A stretch of DNA of 64,000 bases from Variovorax sp. S12S4 (lineage in GTDB: Bacteria > Pseudomonadota > Gammaproteobacteria > Burkholderiales > Burkholderiaceae_C), in assembly GCF_023195515.1 (NCBI RefSeq), contig NZ_JALPKR020000002.1:372001-436000 (forward strand). Direction: 5' to 3'. Position 1 is the stretch's first letter; each line of letters begins with the position of its first letter. Under the pieces are notes generated by a model. That model was not told the DNA's origin and ran no database searches. It saw only the letters and a list, made by a program, of their open reading frames with translations. Position numbers and translations under genes: made by a program. This document shows positions 1 to 12,939 of this stretch, piece by piece.

Positions 1-541
<541 letters not shown>

Positions 542-619
542 ATGCGGTCGCTGATGCTGCTGCGGGGGAGGAATGGCGCGAATTGTGGCATGTACCATGC
601 CTCGCCCTCCCGGCTGCGG

Positions 620-1906
620 CTATTCCGCCTGCGAGATCACCGTCCGCTCGATCAGCCGGTCATCGCCCAGCACGATCATCGAGAACAGCAGCTCCTCCAG
701 GTTGTTCGCGCGGGCGGCCTTGCGGGCCATCAAAGGCGTGGCCTGGGGGTTGAGCACCAGAAAGTCGGCTTCGCAACCGGGCTGCAGGTTGCCGATCACG
801 CCTTCGAGCCCCAGCGCGCGCGCCGCGCCGCCGGTGTGGCGCCACCACAGCTGCGAAGGCGCAATGCTCAGGCCGGCCTTGGTTTGCCCCTCGCGGCCCA
901 CGTAGTAGGCCGCCATCATCGTGTGGAAGGGGCTGAAGCTGGTGCCGCCGCCCACGTCGCTCGCCAGGCCGTAGGGGTACCCGACGCGGTCGGCCGCGCC
1001 GAAGTCGAAGAAGCCGCTGCCCAGGAACAGGTTGCTGGTCGGGCTTACCGCGGCAGCCGTTTTGGTGTCGCGCAGCAGCTCGCGGTCGGTGTCGTCCAGG
1101 TAGATGCAGTGCGCGTATACGGCGCGTTCGCGCATCAGCCCGAAGCCGGCATACACATCGAGGTAAGAGCGCGCCTGCGGGTACAGCTCGCGCACCCACG
1201 CCACCTCGTCGCGATTTTCGGCCACGTGCGACTGGATCCATGTGTCGGCGTACTTCGCGGCCAGCTCGCCGGCGCCGCGCATCTGCGCGTCGGTGCTCGC
1301 GGGCGCAAAGCGCGGTGTGATGGCGTAGCCCAGGCGGCCGGTGTTGTGCCACTTGCGGATCAGCGCTTCCGAGTCGATGAGGCTCTGCTCGGTCTCGTCG
1401 CGCACGCCGTCGGGCGAATGCCGGTCCTGCAGCACCTTGCCGCTGATCATGCGCAAGCCCCGGCGCTGGGCGCCTTCAAAAAAGGCATCGACCGACGCCA
1501 CGTGCGACGTGGCAAAGGTCAGCGCCGTGGTGACGCCGTTGCGCAGCAGCTCGTCGAAGAACACGTCGGCCACTTCGTTCGAATGCGACGGGTCGATGAA
1601 CTTGGCTTCCGCCGGGAATGTGTAGTTCTCCAGCCAGGGCAGGAGCCCCGGCGAGGGCGAACCGATGATGTCCGTTTGCGGAAAGTGGATGTGCATGTCC
1701 ACGAAGCCCGGCGCGAGGATGCGGCCCGGCAGGTGGGTCAGCTCGGCATCGGGGTGGCGCGGCGACACGGCGGCGTGGCTGCCGGCGTCGAGCACGCGCT
1801 GGCAGCCGGTGCTGTCGGGGGCGACGACCAGAAGGCCGTCTTCATCGAAAACGGGCAGTCCGGCATCGTCGAATCGCAGGAGGGAGGCGCGGTAGGCTTT
1901 TTTCAT
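620..1906 (-). CDS. guaD: guanine deaminase
   Basis: Hydrolyses guanine to xanthine and ammonia, the entry of guanine into the xanthine-urate route found elsewhere in the window. The 428-residue product is of normal length. It carries the metal-dependent amidohydrolase pattern: PGFVDMHIHFPQTD at about 66-79 (metal His 72 and 74, with the FPQTD run typical of guanine deaminases), SHVAEN and VYAHCIYLDD with further metal His, and ASDVGGGTSFSPF with the metal Asp. I chose the ATG at 1906 (MKKAYRASLL) because the frame upstream has no family-like sequence; no strong Shine-Dalgarno is visible. It probably works with the purine transporters and xdhAB. Confidence 0.93.
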   Translation of the reverse strand: MKKAYRASLLRFDDAGLPVFDEDGLLVVAPDSTGCQRVLDAGSHAAVSPRHPDAELTHLPGRILAPGFVDMHIHFPQTDIIGSPSPGLLPWLENYTFPAEAKFIDPSHSNEVADVFFDELLRNGVTTALTFATSHVASVDAFFEGAQRRGLRMISGKVLQDRHSPDGVRDETEQSLIDSEALIRKWHNTGRLGYAITPRFAPASTDAQMRGAGELAAKYADTWIQSHVAENRDEVAWVRELYPQARSYLDVYAGFGLMRERAVYAHCIYLDDTDRELLRDTKTAAAVSPTSNLFLGSGFFDFGAADRVGYPYGLASDVGGGTSFSPFHTMMAAYYVGREGQTKAGLSIAPSQLWWRHTGGAARALGLEGVIGNLQPGCEADFLVLNPQATPLMARKAARANNLEELLFSMIVLGDDRLIERTVISQAE

Positions 1907-2039
1907 CGTTGCTGCGGAGGGTAAACCAGCCCGGCAGCGCCGCAATTTCCATGCGCGTATGAGTGCTATATGGGGAACGTACTCCCCTCGGACGCGGTGA
2001 CGAGCGCGAGCAGCGCGCCGGCAAGTCGCGTGCACCTGC

Positions 2040-2645
2040 TCATTGCCACACGCGAAACACGCGCCCCGTCAGCGGACCTTCAATGCTGCGCACATAAGCC
2101 AGCGCCACGCGCGCGGCCGGTACGGTTTCGACGCCCGGAAAGAGCGCGCCATATGCCGCCAACGATTCGGTCAGCAGCGTCGGACTGACCGCATTGATGC
2201 GCAGGCCGCGGCCCAGCTCGATGGCTGCGCCTTTCACAAAACCCTCGACCGCGGCATTCACGGCAGCCGCATTGGCTCCGCCGCGAACCGGATCGTCGGC
2301 CGCCACGCCCGTGGTCAGTGTGATCGAGCCGCCATCTCTCAGCATGTGCTGGCCCAGCAGCGCGAGGCGCACCTGGCCGAGCAGCTTGTCCTGCAGGCCG
2401 ATGTTGAAATCGGCCGGCCGCATTTCAGCGAGCGGCCCGAAAAACAGCCCGCCGGCCGCCGAGACGATCGCATCGACCCGCCCTACCGCGGAATACAGCG
2501 CCTCGACGCTCGCGTCGCTCGTGATGTCGACCTGCCGATCGCCGCGCGTGCGGCCCGCACGCACCACCTCATGCCCGCGCGCGGCCAGCGCCTCTGCCAC
2601 GGCACTGCCCACTGCGCCAGTCGCGCCCACAACAAGAACCTTCAT
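2040..2645 (-). CDS. short-chain dehydrogenase-like protein lacking YxxxK
   Basis: A 201-residue Rossmann protein of the short-chain dehydrogenase/reductase family, shorter than the usual 250. The nucleotide-binding GATGAVG is at 7-13 and an SAAGG stretch replaces the usual NNAG at about 62-66. The catalytic YxxxK is not present: the corresponding segment reads NAAAVNAAVEGF, so the classic proton-relay Tyr is missing. A small subgroup of short SDRs has this feature. The start at 2645 (MKVLVVGATG) puts the glycine motif at the usual position. It is divergently transcribed from a LysR gene 107 bp away, which is the likely regulator. Substrate unknown. Confidence 0.8.
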   Translation of the reverse strand: MKVLVVGATGAVGSAVAEALAARGHEVVRAGRTRGDRQVDITSDASVEALYSAVGRVDAIVSAAGGLFFGPLAEMRPADFNIGLQDKLLGQVRLALLGQHMLRDGGSITLTTGVAADDPVRGGANAAAVNAAVEGFVKGAAIELGRGLRINAVSPTLLTESLAAYGALFPGVETVPAARVALAYVRSIEGPLTGRVFRVWQ

Positions 2646-2705
2646 GGAAAACCTCGCCAAATGAATCAGGAAGGTTCCATTGTTTTGCGAATCGATAGTT
2701 TGATA

Positions 2706-2728
2706 AATTGCCATCCGGTTCGGCAATT
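2706..2728. promoter_or_regulatory. inverted repeat between SDR and lysR, candidate operator
   Basis: AATTGCC (2706-2712) and GGCAATT (2722-2728) form a perfect 7-bp inverted repeat with a 9-bp spacer, centred in the 107-bp gap between the divergent SDR and LysR genes. The spacing is compatible with a LysR dimer site. The role is inferred from position and symmetry only. Confidence 0.4.
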
Positions 2729-2752
2729 CGAAACTCTGGGTTCTCAATCAAT

Positions 2753-3634
2753 ATGGACAAGCTGCGCGCGATGGAAGTCTTCGTCGCCACGGTGGACGCG
2801 GGCAGCTTTGCCGCGGCCGCCGAGGCGCTCGATCTCTCGGCCGTGATGGTCGGCAAGCACATCCGCGCACTTGAGGATCAGCTCGGCGCTCGCCTGCTCG
2901 AGCGCACCACGCGGCGCCACGCACTCACGGAAATCGGCGCGGCCTACCTGGAGCGTTGCCGCGACGTGCTCGCGAGCGTGCACACGGCCGACGGCGTGGC
3001 CGAGTCGCTGCGCGCCATGCCGCAGGGCGTGCTGCGCGTGACAGCGCCCGTCGCCTATGGCGCTCACCGGCTCACACCTGTCATTGCCGAGTACATCGCG
3101 GCCTATCCGCAGGTGAAGGTGGACCTGAACCTGAACGACCGCGTGGTCGATCTGGCCGAAGAGGGCTTCGACTGCGGCATCCGCTCGGGTGCCGCGGTCG
3201 ATGAACACCTCATTGCGCGGCCGCTCGCATTGGCACGCATGTTCGCGGTTGCGAGCCCCGCCTGGGTTGCGCGCCACGGGCTTCCGAAGCACCCGTCCGA
3301 GCTGGAAGCTTTTCCGCTGCTGGGCTTCGCGGCGTGGGGGCCGAACCATTCATGGCGCTTCACGCGCAACGGGCAGACGGTGCAAGTGCCCGTGCGCGGC
3401 CCGCTCAGCACCAACAACGGCCAGGCGCTGCTGGCCGCGGCGATTGCGGGCGTCGGGGTGATCGTGCAGGCCGACGCGCTGCTCGGCCCCGCCCTGGCCT
3501 CGGGTCAGGTGGTTCGGTTGCTGCCCAAGTGGGAGTTGCCGACGCGGCAGGTTCACATCATGCGGTTGCCCGAAGCCCGGCCGAGCGCCAAGCTTCGGAC
3601 CTTCGTCGACTTTGTCGTCGAGCGACTGGGTTAA
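2753..3634 (+). CDS. LysR family transcriptional regulator
   Basis: A 293-residue LysR-type regulator. The N-terminal winged helix-turn-helix covers about residues 1-60 (MDKLRAMEVFVATVDAGSF, then AAEALDLS..VGKHIRALEDQLGARLLERTTR), followed by an effector-binding domain from about 90 with LRVTAPVAYGAHRL. The N-terminus resembles the large group of LysR proteins that control a divergent oxidoreductase. The ATG at 2753 gives the standard family start; an upstream ATG in frame at 2708 would add 15 residues unlike the family and would overlap the inverted repeat. Likely target is the divergent SDR gene. It converges on the next gene with a 10-bp gap. Confidence 0.9.
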   Translation: MDKLRAMEVFVATVDAGSFAAAAEALDLSAVMVGKHIRALEDQLGARLLERTTRRHALTEIGAAYLERCRDVLASVHTADGVAESLRAMPQGVLRVTAPVAYGAHRLTPVIAEYIAAYPQVKVDLNLNDRVVDLAEEGFDCGIRSGAAVDEHLIARPLALARMFAVASPAWVARHGLPKHPSELEAFPLLGFAAWGPNHSWRFTRNGQTVQVPVRGPLSTNNGQALLAAAIAGVGVIVQADALLGPALASGQVVRLLPKWELPTRQVHIMRLPEARPSAKLRTFVDFVVERLG

Positions 3635-3644
3635 AGCGACTGGG

Positions 3645-4745
3645 CTACCGCGTAACGCGGCCCTGCACGCCTTCGGCCAGCCAGTTCATCTTCAGGATCT
3701 GCTCGTCGTTCAGCTGCGCACCTTTCGCGATGACGACACGGCCCTCGTTGTCGCGCATGTCGCCGTTCACCGCGCGAAACGGCTGCAGCTTGCCCGCGGC
3801 AATGTCCTGCTGGCGCGCCAGCACCTCCTGCTGCACGGCCTTGGGCACCTTGGTGCCGAAGTCGCCGACGCGAATCATTCCTTCCTTCACGCCGCCCCAG
3901 ACGTTGCCGCTCTTCCAGCTGCCGTCGAGCACCGCCTGCGCGCGCTGCGTGTAGTAGCCGCCCCACTGGTGGGTAACGGCGACGATCTGCGCATCGGGCG
4001 CGATCTTGCGCATGTCGGAGTGATAGGCAACGGCCATCTTGCCGCGCTCCTGCGCCGCGGCCATCACCGCGGTGGAGCCGGTGTGAAAGGCGACGACGTC
4101 GGCGTTCTGGTTGAACAGCGCCATGGCCGCGTCGCGCTCCTTCGGCGGGTCGAACCATTCGTTGAGCCACACCACGACCACCTTGGCATTCGGGTTGATC
4201 GAACGCATGCCGAGCGTGAAGGCGTTGATGCCTTGCAGCACTTCAGGAATCGGAAAGCCCGCCACGTAGCCGGCCACGTTCGTCTTCGTCATGCGGCCGG
4301 CCGCAATGCCTGCGAGGTAGCGGCCTTCGTAGTAGCGCGCATTGGCCGTTGCCACGTTGGGCGCGGCCTTGTAGCCGGTGACCGATTCGAACTTCACATC
4401 CGGAAAGTCGCGCGCCACCTTCAACGTCGGTTCCATGTAGCCGAAGCTGGGCGTGAAGATCAGCCGGTTGCCCTGCTGCGCAAGATCGCGGATCACGCGC
4501 TCGGCGTCGGCCCCCTCGGGCACGTTCTCGACGAAGGTGGTCTTAACCTTGCCGCCGAGTGCCGCATCGACGGCCTTGCGGCCCTCTTCATGCTGGCGCA
4601 CCCAGCCGGCGTCGGTGACCGGCGTCACGTAGACGAAGCCGATCTTCAGCGGCTCCTTGGGAGCCTGCGGTTGCGAAAAGGCGGGAGATAAAAAACAGGC
4701 GGCTGCCCACGCCAGAACGGCGCGGCCCGCGAGGTTTTTGTACAT
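3645..4745 (-). CDS. BMP family ABC transporter substrate-binding protein (orphan)
   Basis: Periplasmic receptor of the basic membrane protein (PnrA/Bmp) family, which binds nucleosides or purines for an ABC importer. It has 366 residues with a signal peptide (positive MYKNLAGR start, hydrophobic core, likely cut near AFS-QP at about 24-25). Family landmarks are KIGFVYVTPVTDAGW near the mature N-terminus, TFVENVPEGADAERVIRDLAQQG, and FTPSFGYMEPTLKVA. The second BMP receptor at 20,010-21,185 shares these runs and most of the fold, but this copy has no permease or ATPase beside it, so it may use the transporter at 21,235-25,018. A GAGGA ribosome site sits before the ATG at 4745. Confidence 0.9.
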   Translation of the reverse strand: MYKNLAGRAVLAWAAACFLSPAFSQPQAPKEPLKIGFVYVTPVTDAGWVRQHEEGRKAVDAALGGKVKTTFVENVPEGADAERVIRDLAQQGNRLIFTPSFGYMEPTLKVARDFPDVKFESVTGYKAAPNVATANARYYEGRYLAGIAAGRMTKTNVAGYVAGFPIPEVLQGINAFTLGMRSINPNAKVVVVWLNEWFDPPKERDAAMALFNQNADVVAFHTGSTAVMAAAQERGKMAVAYHSDMRKIAPDAQIVAVTHQWGGYYTQRAQAVLDGSWKSGNVWGGVKEGMIRVGDFGTKVPKAVQQEVLARQQDIAAGKLQPFRAVNGDMRDNEGRVVIAKGAQLNDEQILKMNWLAEGVQGRVTR

Positions 4746-4769
4746 GGTGGTCCTCTACATGGCCCCGGA

Positions 4770-4813
4770 AAAGCAAAAACCCGCAGCAGGCCGGGACGCC
4801 CTGCTGCGGGGTT
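4770..4813 (-). terminator. rho-independent terminator of the upstream lysR
   Basis: Read on the minus strand, a 13-bp GC-rich stem (arms 4800-4813 and 4778-4790, one bulged base, 9-base loop) is followed by TTTTTGCTTTT. This is a good intrinsic terminator. It lies 20 bp past the stop of the LysR gene at 4834-5778 and ends only about 25 bp before the BMP receptor start. Confidence 0.8.
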
Positions 4814-4833
4814 CGGATTCTAGCGGGGGCCGT

Positions 4834-5778
4834 TCAGTGAAGCTGCGCGGGCTCCAGCTGCACATGCTGGCGCACGGCCTCCAGCAACAGCGTGGCAAGC
4901 CGCTCCACCGGCGTCTCGGCCGCGGCCTGCGCGCGGTAGAGCATGAGCGACATCTGCGGCAGCGCCGGAAGGCCCACGGCCGTGCGGTCGATGGGGCGCA
5001 CATGCGCAGGCAGGCCGAAGGGCGTGCGCACCGAAAGGCCGAGGCCCGCCGAGGTGGCCGCCCACAAGGCCGCAAGGCTGGCGCTGGTGAACGCATGGCG
5101 CCACGGCGTGCCCGCGCGGTCGAGCGCGGCGGTGACAATTTCGCGCAACGGGCACGGCGCGTCGAGCAGCACCAGCGGCAGCGGTTCCCTGGTCTTGCGG
5201 GCGCCGCCGCGGCGCTCGCGCTCTTTCCACCAGGGCGCATCGAGCGCATCGGGCGCACGGGGGCCGATCCACTGCAGCGGCAGCCGCGCCACGCGCTCGC
5301 CGTGCGGCGTCATCTGCTCGCCGGTATCCCACACCAGCGCCAGGTCGAGTTGCCGAAGCTCGAGCCGCTCGCGCAGTTCGGCACTGCGCGCCACGCAGGC
5401 TTCGATGCGCACCTTGGGGTGCGCGCGCGAAAAGCGCCCGAGCACGGCGGGCAGCAGCGTCTCGCCGAAGTCTTCCTGCAGGCCGAGCCGCACCCAGCCC
5501 TGCAAGTCGGCCCCGCGCATGGCGGCGCCGGCCTCCTCGTTGAGCTCGAGCATGCGGTGGGCGTAGGCAAGCAGCGTTTCGCCCGCATCGGTGAGCTCCA
5601 GGCCGCGGCCGGCCTTGCGGAAAAGCGCCGTGCCGGCCTGCGCCTCGAGCTTCTTGAGCTGCGCGCTCACTGCCGATGTGGAGCGGCCCAGCCGATCCGC
5701 CGCACGCGCATAGCTGCCGAGCGCGATGCCGGTGGAAAAACTGCGCAGCACATCGAGATCGAACATCACCTGAGACAT
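4834..5778 (-). CDS. LysR family transcriptional regulator
   Basis: A 314-residue LysR regulator: helix-turn-helix within about residues 5-65 (FDLDVLRSFSTGIALGSYARAA, then STSAVSAQLKKLEAQAGTALFRK), then a ligand domain starting near GWVRLGLQEDFGETLLPAVL. A stretch rich in Arg and Gly (KERERRGGARKTRE) interrupts the ligand domain and is unusual. The ATG at 5778 was chosen because GAGGGG lies seven bases upstream; a longer frame reaches 5874 but overlaps the divergent gene's start. It is divergent from the MFS transporter with a 96-bp gap, so that transporter is the probable target. An intrinsic terminator follows it. Confidence 0.9.
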   Translation of the reverse strand: MSQVMFDLDVLRSFSTGIALGSYARAADRLGRSTSAVSAQLKKLEAQAGTALFRKAGRGLELTDAGETLLAYAHRMLELNEEAGAAMRGADLQGWVRLGLQEDFGETLLPAVLGRFSRAHPKVRIEACVARSAELRERLELRQLDLALVWDTGEQMTPHGERVARLPLQWIGPRAPDALDAPWWKERERRGGARKTREPLPLVLLDAPCPLREIVTAALDRAGTPWRHAFTSASLAALWAATSAGLGLSVRTPFGLPAHVRPIDRTAVGLPALPQMSLMLYRAQAAAETPVERLATLLLEAVRQHVQLEPAQLH

Positions 5779-5874
5779 GGATTTACCCCTCAACAATCGT
5801 CCTGTTTTTTTGAACGGTTGCACCATTATTTTCTGATTTTCAAAATCTTTGCAACGGCGGAAACTCCGCCGCAA

Positions 5875-9199
<3,325 letters not shown>

Positions 9200-9213
<14 letters not shown>

Positions 9214-10900
9214 GCGGGGCCGCTGCCTTGGCCTCGACCGGCAGTTCGAGCGTGAACGCCGCACCGGTGCCGGGCCCATCGCTGTGCGCCGTGAGGGTGC
9301 CGCCCATCTCATGCGCGGCGATTACCGCGCTGTGCAGGCCGAACCCATGGCCGGTCTTCTTGGTGGTGAAGCCGTGCACGAACACCTGGGTCAGCGCCTG
9401 CGTCTCTATGCCCACCCCGTTGTCCGCCACGCAGATGCGAAGCCGCTGGCCCGGCAGCAGCTCCACCCGCAGCGTGAGCCTGGGCTCGCGGTCGGCCACG
9501 CCGTCCATGGCCTGCTCGGCGTTGCTGATGAGGTTCACCAGAATCTGAAGTATTCGCCCGTGATCGAGCATCAACTCGGGAACATCGGCAATCTCTTTTT
9601 CGATCACCATCTGGCGCCGCTTCAAAGCCTCTTCGTTGATGCGCAGCGCATCCTCGACCAGATCGCGGATCTGCACCTTCTCCAGCAGCCTCGAAGCCCC
9701 GGCGTGGGCCTGCTGCGCAGCAATGATCTCCTTGATGTGTTCCACGTTCTTGCTCAGCGCCGCAAGCTCCTTGATGGCGTCGTTCTGCTCCGTCACCAGC
9801 GCCGAGGCCAGCTGGCGCAAATAGCCGGGAAGCATCTTGCCCTTGGGGTCCGACGCCAGGAACGCGCCCAGGTCATCCGCATGCTCATCCAGCAGTTGCA
9901 CCGCCCGCGCAAGCCCGGCCACCTTGGAAGCACGAACGCGCGAAAGAATGAGCGCTGCGGAGACGTTCACGCTGTTGAGCACATTGCCCACGTTGTGCAG
10001 CACATTGGTGGCAATGCGGGCCATGCCCGCCAGGTGCGAGGCCTCGACCAGTTGCTTGTGCACCTCGGCAATCTGGCGCTCGGCCTCCTTCAGGTCCGAG
10101 ATGTTCTTGGTGATGCCGAAGGTTCCGACGATCTCGCCCGCACGGTTGCGCAGCGGCATCTTCGTGGTCAGGGCCCAGGTGTCGGGCCGCCCGTCGATCC
10201 AGGTTTCTCTTTCGACCTTGCCGATCATCGGCAGGCCGGTGCGGATGATCTCCTGCTCGTCTTCGAAGGCCGGCCGTGCATGGTCTTCGGAGAAGACGTC
10301 GAAATCGGACTTGCCGACAAGCCCCTCGGGCGTGGACATTCCGAATTCAAGGGCTTGGGCCGTGCTGGTCTTGATGAAGCGGGACTGCGCGTCCTTGAAG
10401 TAGATGTGGTCCGGGGAGTTGTCCAGGAGCGCGCGAAGAAGATCGCGCTCGTTGGCCAGCATCTCGTCTTCCCGGTGGCGCCGGGTCACCTCGAGCACGA
10501 CCCCCTGGCTGCCGATGACCGCTCCGCTCGGCCCCAGCACCGCGGATTCGACCACCTGCCAAGTCTGGGGCTGCCCGCCCGCGCCAGAAAGAACTTCTTC
10601 GCGCTCGAGTTGCTGCCCCGTCTGCACGATCTGCGCGTGCTGCCTGTCTTCCCGCTCTGCGAGTTCCGGCCGCCAAGGCGAGTCCGGCCGTTGTGCCGCT
10701 TCGGCAGAGGCGATCTCGGCGGCAGTGCGGCCCAGGATCCGGTCCGCCGGCGTGCGCTTGAGCTGGCTGAACCGCTCGTTCACGAAGACGAACCGCCCCG
10801 CGGCGTCCTTGCGAAAAATTGCGGCGGGCAACTGCTCGACGATCGGCGTCGTGTCTTGCAGAAGGGTTGCGCTTGCGACCGAGGCGGTTTGGCTTGGCAT
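9200..10900 (-). CDS. PAS domain sensor histidine kinase
   Basis: A 566-residue kinase without membrane segments, so probably cytosolic. It has two PAS domains (about 15-130, with [19 protein letters not shown]; and about 175-300, with [19 protein letters not shown]), a short coiled linker ([13 protein letters not shown]), a phospho-acceptor region [22 protein letters not shown] and a HATPase domain. The latter shows the N box [14 protein letters not shown], the G1 box VADNGVGI and [14 protein letters not shown]. The HNVGN variant of the H box marks the group of PAS kinases without a standard HisKA. No response regulator is adjacent. The ATG at 10900 has a weak GGAG upstream; frame extends further but without homology-like sequence. 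Confidence 0.85.
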
Positions 10901-10997
10901 GGCGATGCGGCTCCCGAGAAAAAATGTCTTATATCCCGGGCCGCGGGCGGACACCAGCCTTGGATCTCCCGCCCCGCCCGCCTCGATCCGCGTCAAT

Positions 10998-11031
10998 TAT
11001 GAACATCGTATAAACTTGAACGACGTTCATA
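10998..11031. promoter_or_regulatory. palindrome upstream of tetR, candidate TetR operator
   Basis: TATGAACATCGT (10998-11009) and ACGACGTTCATA (11020-11031) match as an inverted repeat in 11 of 12 positions with a 10-bp spacer. Nested in the right half is TGAACGACGTTCA (11017-11029), a perfect 13-bp palindrome. Placed 17-50 bp before the TetR start and inside the divergent gap with the sensor kinase, it is a likely autoregulatory site. Confidence 0.55.
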
Positions 11032-11047
11032 TTTCAATGGCTGACCT

Positions 11048-11692
11048 TTGGCAGACGCAGAACCTACAGGCAGGCGCGAGCGGCGCCGCGCCCAAACGCT
11101 CGACAGCGTGGCAACCATTGCCATGCGGCTCTTCGAAGCCAATGGCTACAACGCCACCACCATGGAGCAAATCGCGCTGCAGGCCGATGTGGCCAAGGGC
11201 ACGCTGTACAACCACTTTCCGACCAAGGAGGCGATCCTTGCGCACTGGGTGCACAAGGAGCTGGCGGAGGACACGCAACGGCTGAGCCGCCTGGCCGAGA
11301 AGCCCGGCAGCTTCGAGTCGCGGCTGATGCAGCTGCTCGACGCGTCGGCCGAATGGTCTGAGCGCTACCGGGCCTACCTGCTCGACTATTTCCGGTTCCG
11401 CTTTCTCAACATCGAGGACGAGCTCGACGCCGGCGAGGCCCAGGGGCGCCCGCGCGACCTCGCAGGGCTCTTTGCGCTGCTGATCGCGCAGGCGCAGCAA
11501 GACGGCACGCTGCGCGCCGACCTGCCCGCCGAGCACCTGGCTTCGCTGCTGCACCACCTGTACTTCGGCGCGCTGATGCGATGGCTCACGCAGCCGGGCC
11601 TGGTGCTCGGCGACGAGTTTGCGGTCATTGTCGAAATCTTTGTCGGCGGCGCCCGTGCCGCCGGCAAGCCACTGCGGAGAAAGCGCGCATGA
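11048..11692 (+). CDS. TetR/AcrR family transcriptional regulator
   Basis: A 214-residue TetR regulator. The helix-turn-helix occupies about residues 12-60: RRERRRAQTLDSVATIAMRLF, then ATTMEQIALQADVAKGTLYNHF. The remaining helical domain would bind an unidentified ligand. The start is TTG at 11048, since no in-frame ATG lies upstream and the next ATG would cut into the DNA-binding domain. A strong palindrome lies just upstream. The stop overlaps the start of the glycosyltransferase gene (ATGA), so the two are translationally coupled and the regulator probably controls that gene; the pairing suggests detoxification by glycosylation, which is inference. Confidence 0.9.
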   Translation: MADAEPTGRRERRRAQTLDSVATIAMRLFEANGYNATTMEQIALQADVAKGTLYNHFPTKEAILAHWVHKELAEDTQRLSRLAEKPGSFESRLMQLLDASAEWSERYRAYLLDYFRFRFLNIEDELDAGEAQGRPRDLAGLFALLIAQAQQDGTLRADLPAEHLASLLHHLYFGALMRWLTQPGLVLGDEFAVIVEIFVGGARAAGKPLRRKRA

Positions 11693-12925
11693 AGATCGCC
11701 GTCGTTACCTATGGCACCGAGGGCGATACCCGCCCGCTCGCGGCGCTGTGCCATGCGCTCGACAACGCGGGCCACGCGTCGGTGCTGCTGGCGGACGCGT
11801 CGACGCTGGGCACCGCGCAGCGGCTCGGCGTGCACTCGCATGCATTGGCAGGCGACATCCGCGGTGCGCTGGGCACCGGCGGGGCCATTGCCAACGTCGT
11901 GGCGCAGAGCGACCGGCCCGGGGCGGCCGCCAAGGCGCTTGCGGACATTGCCAACGTGCAAGCCGCGGCCTGGCTGCGGCGAACGGTCGAGACTGCGCGC
12001 GGCTGCGACGCCATCGTGTGTGCGGGACTCGCCGCTTTCGTGGGGCTGTCGGCGGCGGAAGCACTCGATGTGCCCGCGATTGGTGCCGGCATGTTCCCGC
12101 TCACCCCGACGCGTGAGTTCGCATCACCTTTCCTGCCGCCTTCGCGCGTGCCGCGCTTTCTGAACCGCGCCAGCCATCACCTGGTCACTGCGATGCTGTG
12201 GCGTGCATTCCGGCCGGCGCTGAATGCGGCACGCGCCGAAGTGTGCGGCCTGCCGCCGCGCCGCCGCATGTGGACCGCGCACCCGGCGCTCTACGGCTTT
12301 TCGCCCAGCCTTGTGCCACGGCCGGCCGATTGGCCCGCGAACGCCGCCGTGTGCGGCCAGTGGATTCCGCCGGCACCTGATTGGCAACCGCCGCAGCCGC
12401 TGAGCACCTTCCTCGCCGCGGGCGAGCCACCGGTCTACATCGGCTTCGGCAGCATGACCGGCTTCGACGCGAGCCGCCTGCGCCAGGTGGTGGTCGATGC
12501 CGTCGCGGGCCGGCGTGCCGTGCTCAACCCCGGCTGGAGCGGCATCGACGTGCAGCAGCTCCCCGCCAACTTCCATGTGGTGGGCGACACGCCGCACGAC
12601 TGGCTGTTTCCGCTGATGTCGGTGGTGGTGCATCACGGCGGTTCGGGCACCACGCATTCGGCCGCGCGCGGGCGTGCCGTCGGTGGTGGTGCCCTTTGCG
12701 GGCGATCAGTTCTTCTGGGCGCACCGAATGGCGCTGGCAGGCGTTGCGCCGGAGGGGGTTGCAGGCAGCCGCCTGGGCGCGGATGAACTGGCGCGGGCCA
12801 TTGCATTTGCAGATCGCCCGGAGGTGCGTGCCAAGGCGCATGCCTTGGGCGAGCAGATGCGTGCGGAAAACGGATTGGCGCGCGCGGTGGAGGCCATCGA
12901 GAAAATCGTGGCGACTGCTGCCTGA
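11689..12925 (+). pseudogene. MGT-type glycosyltransferase, frameshifted
   Basis: Resembles macrolide/UDP-glycosyltransferases of family GT1 with the GT28-like N-terminal fold. It begins MKIAVVTYGTEGDTRPLAALC and reaches the nucleotide-sugar motif VVHHGGSGTTHSAA near codon 325. There the frame is lost in a GCGCGCGGGC run at about 12661-12672. Restoring two bases gives AARAGVPSVVVPFAGDQFFW and a normal C-terminus ending at 12925, for about 412 residues. The break removes the end of the donor-binding domain, so the product as read would be inactive. Loss of a GC pair in an alternating run is also a typical assembly error. Its ATG overlaps the TetR stop by four bases. Confidence 0.8.
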
Positions 12926-12939
12926 TTCGATGGTTGCCG

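Noticed and set aside
4746..4833. Purine riboswitch before the BMP receptor
   Set aside because: The hairpin has the stem and T run of a plain terminator, and the purine aptamer three-way junction is not visible.
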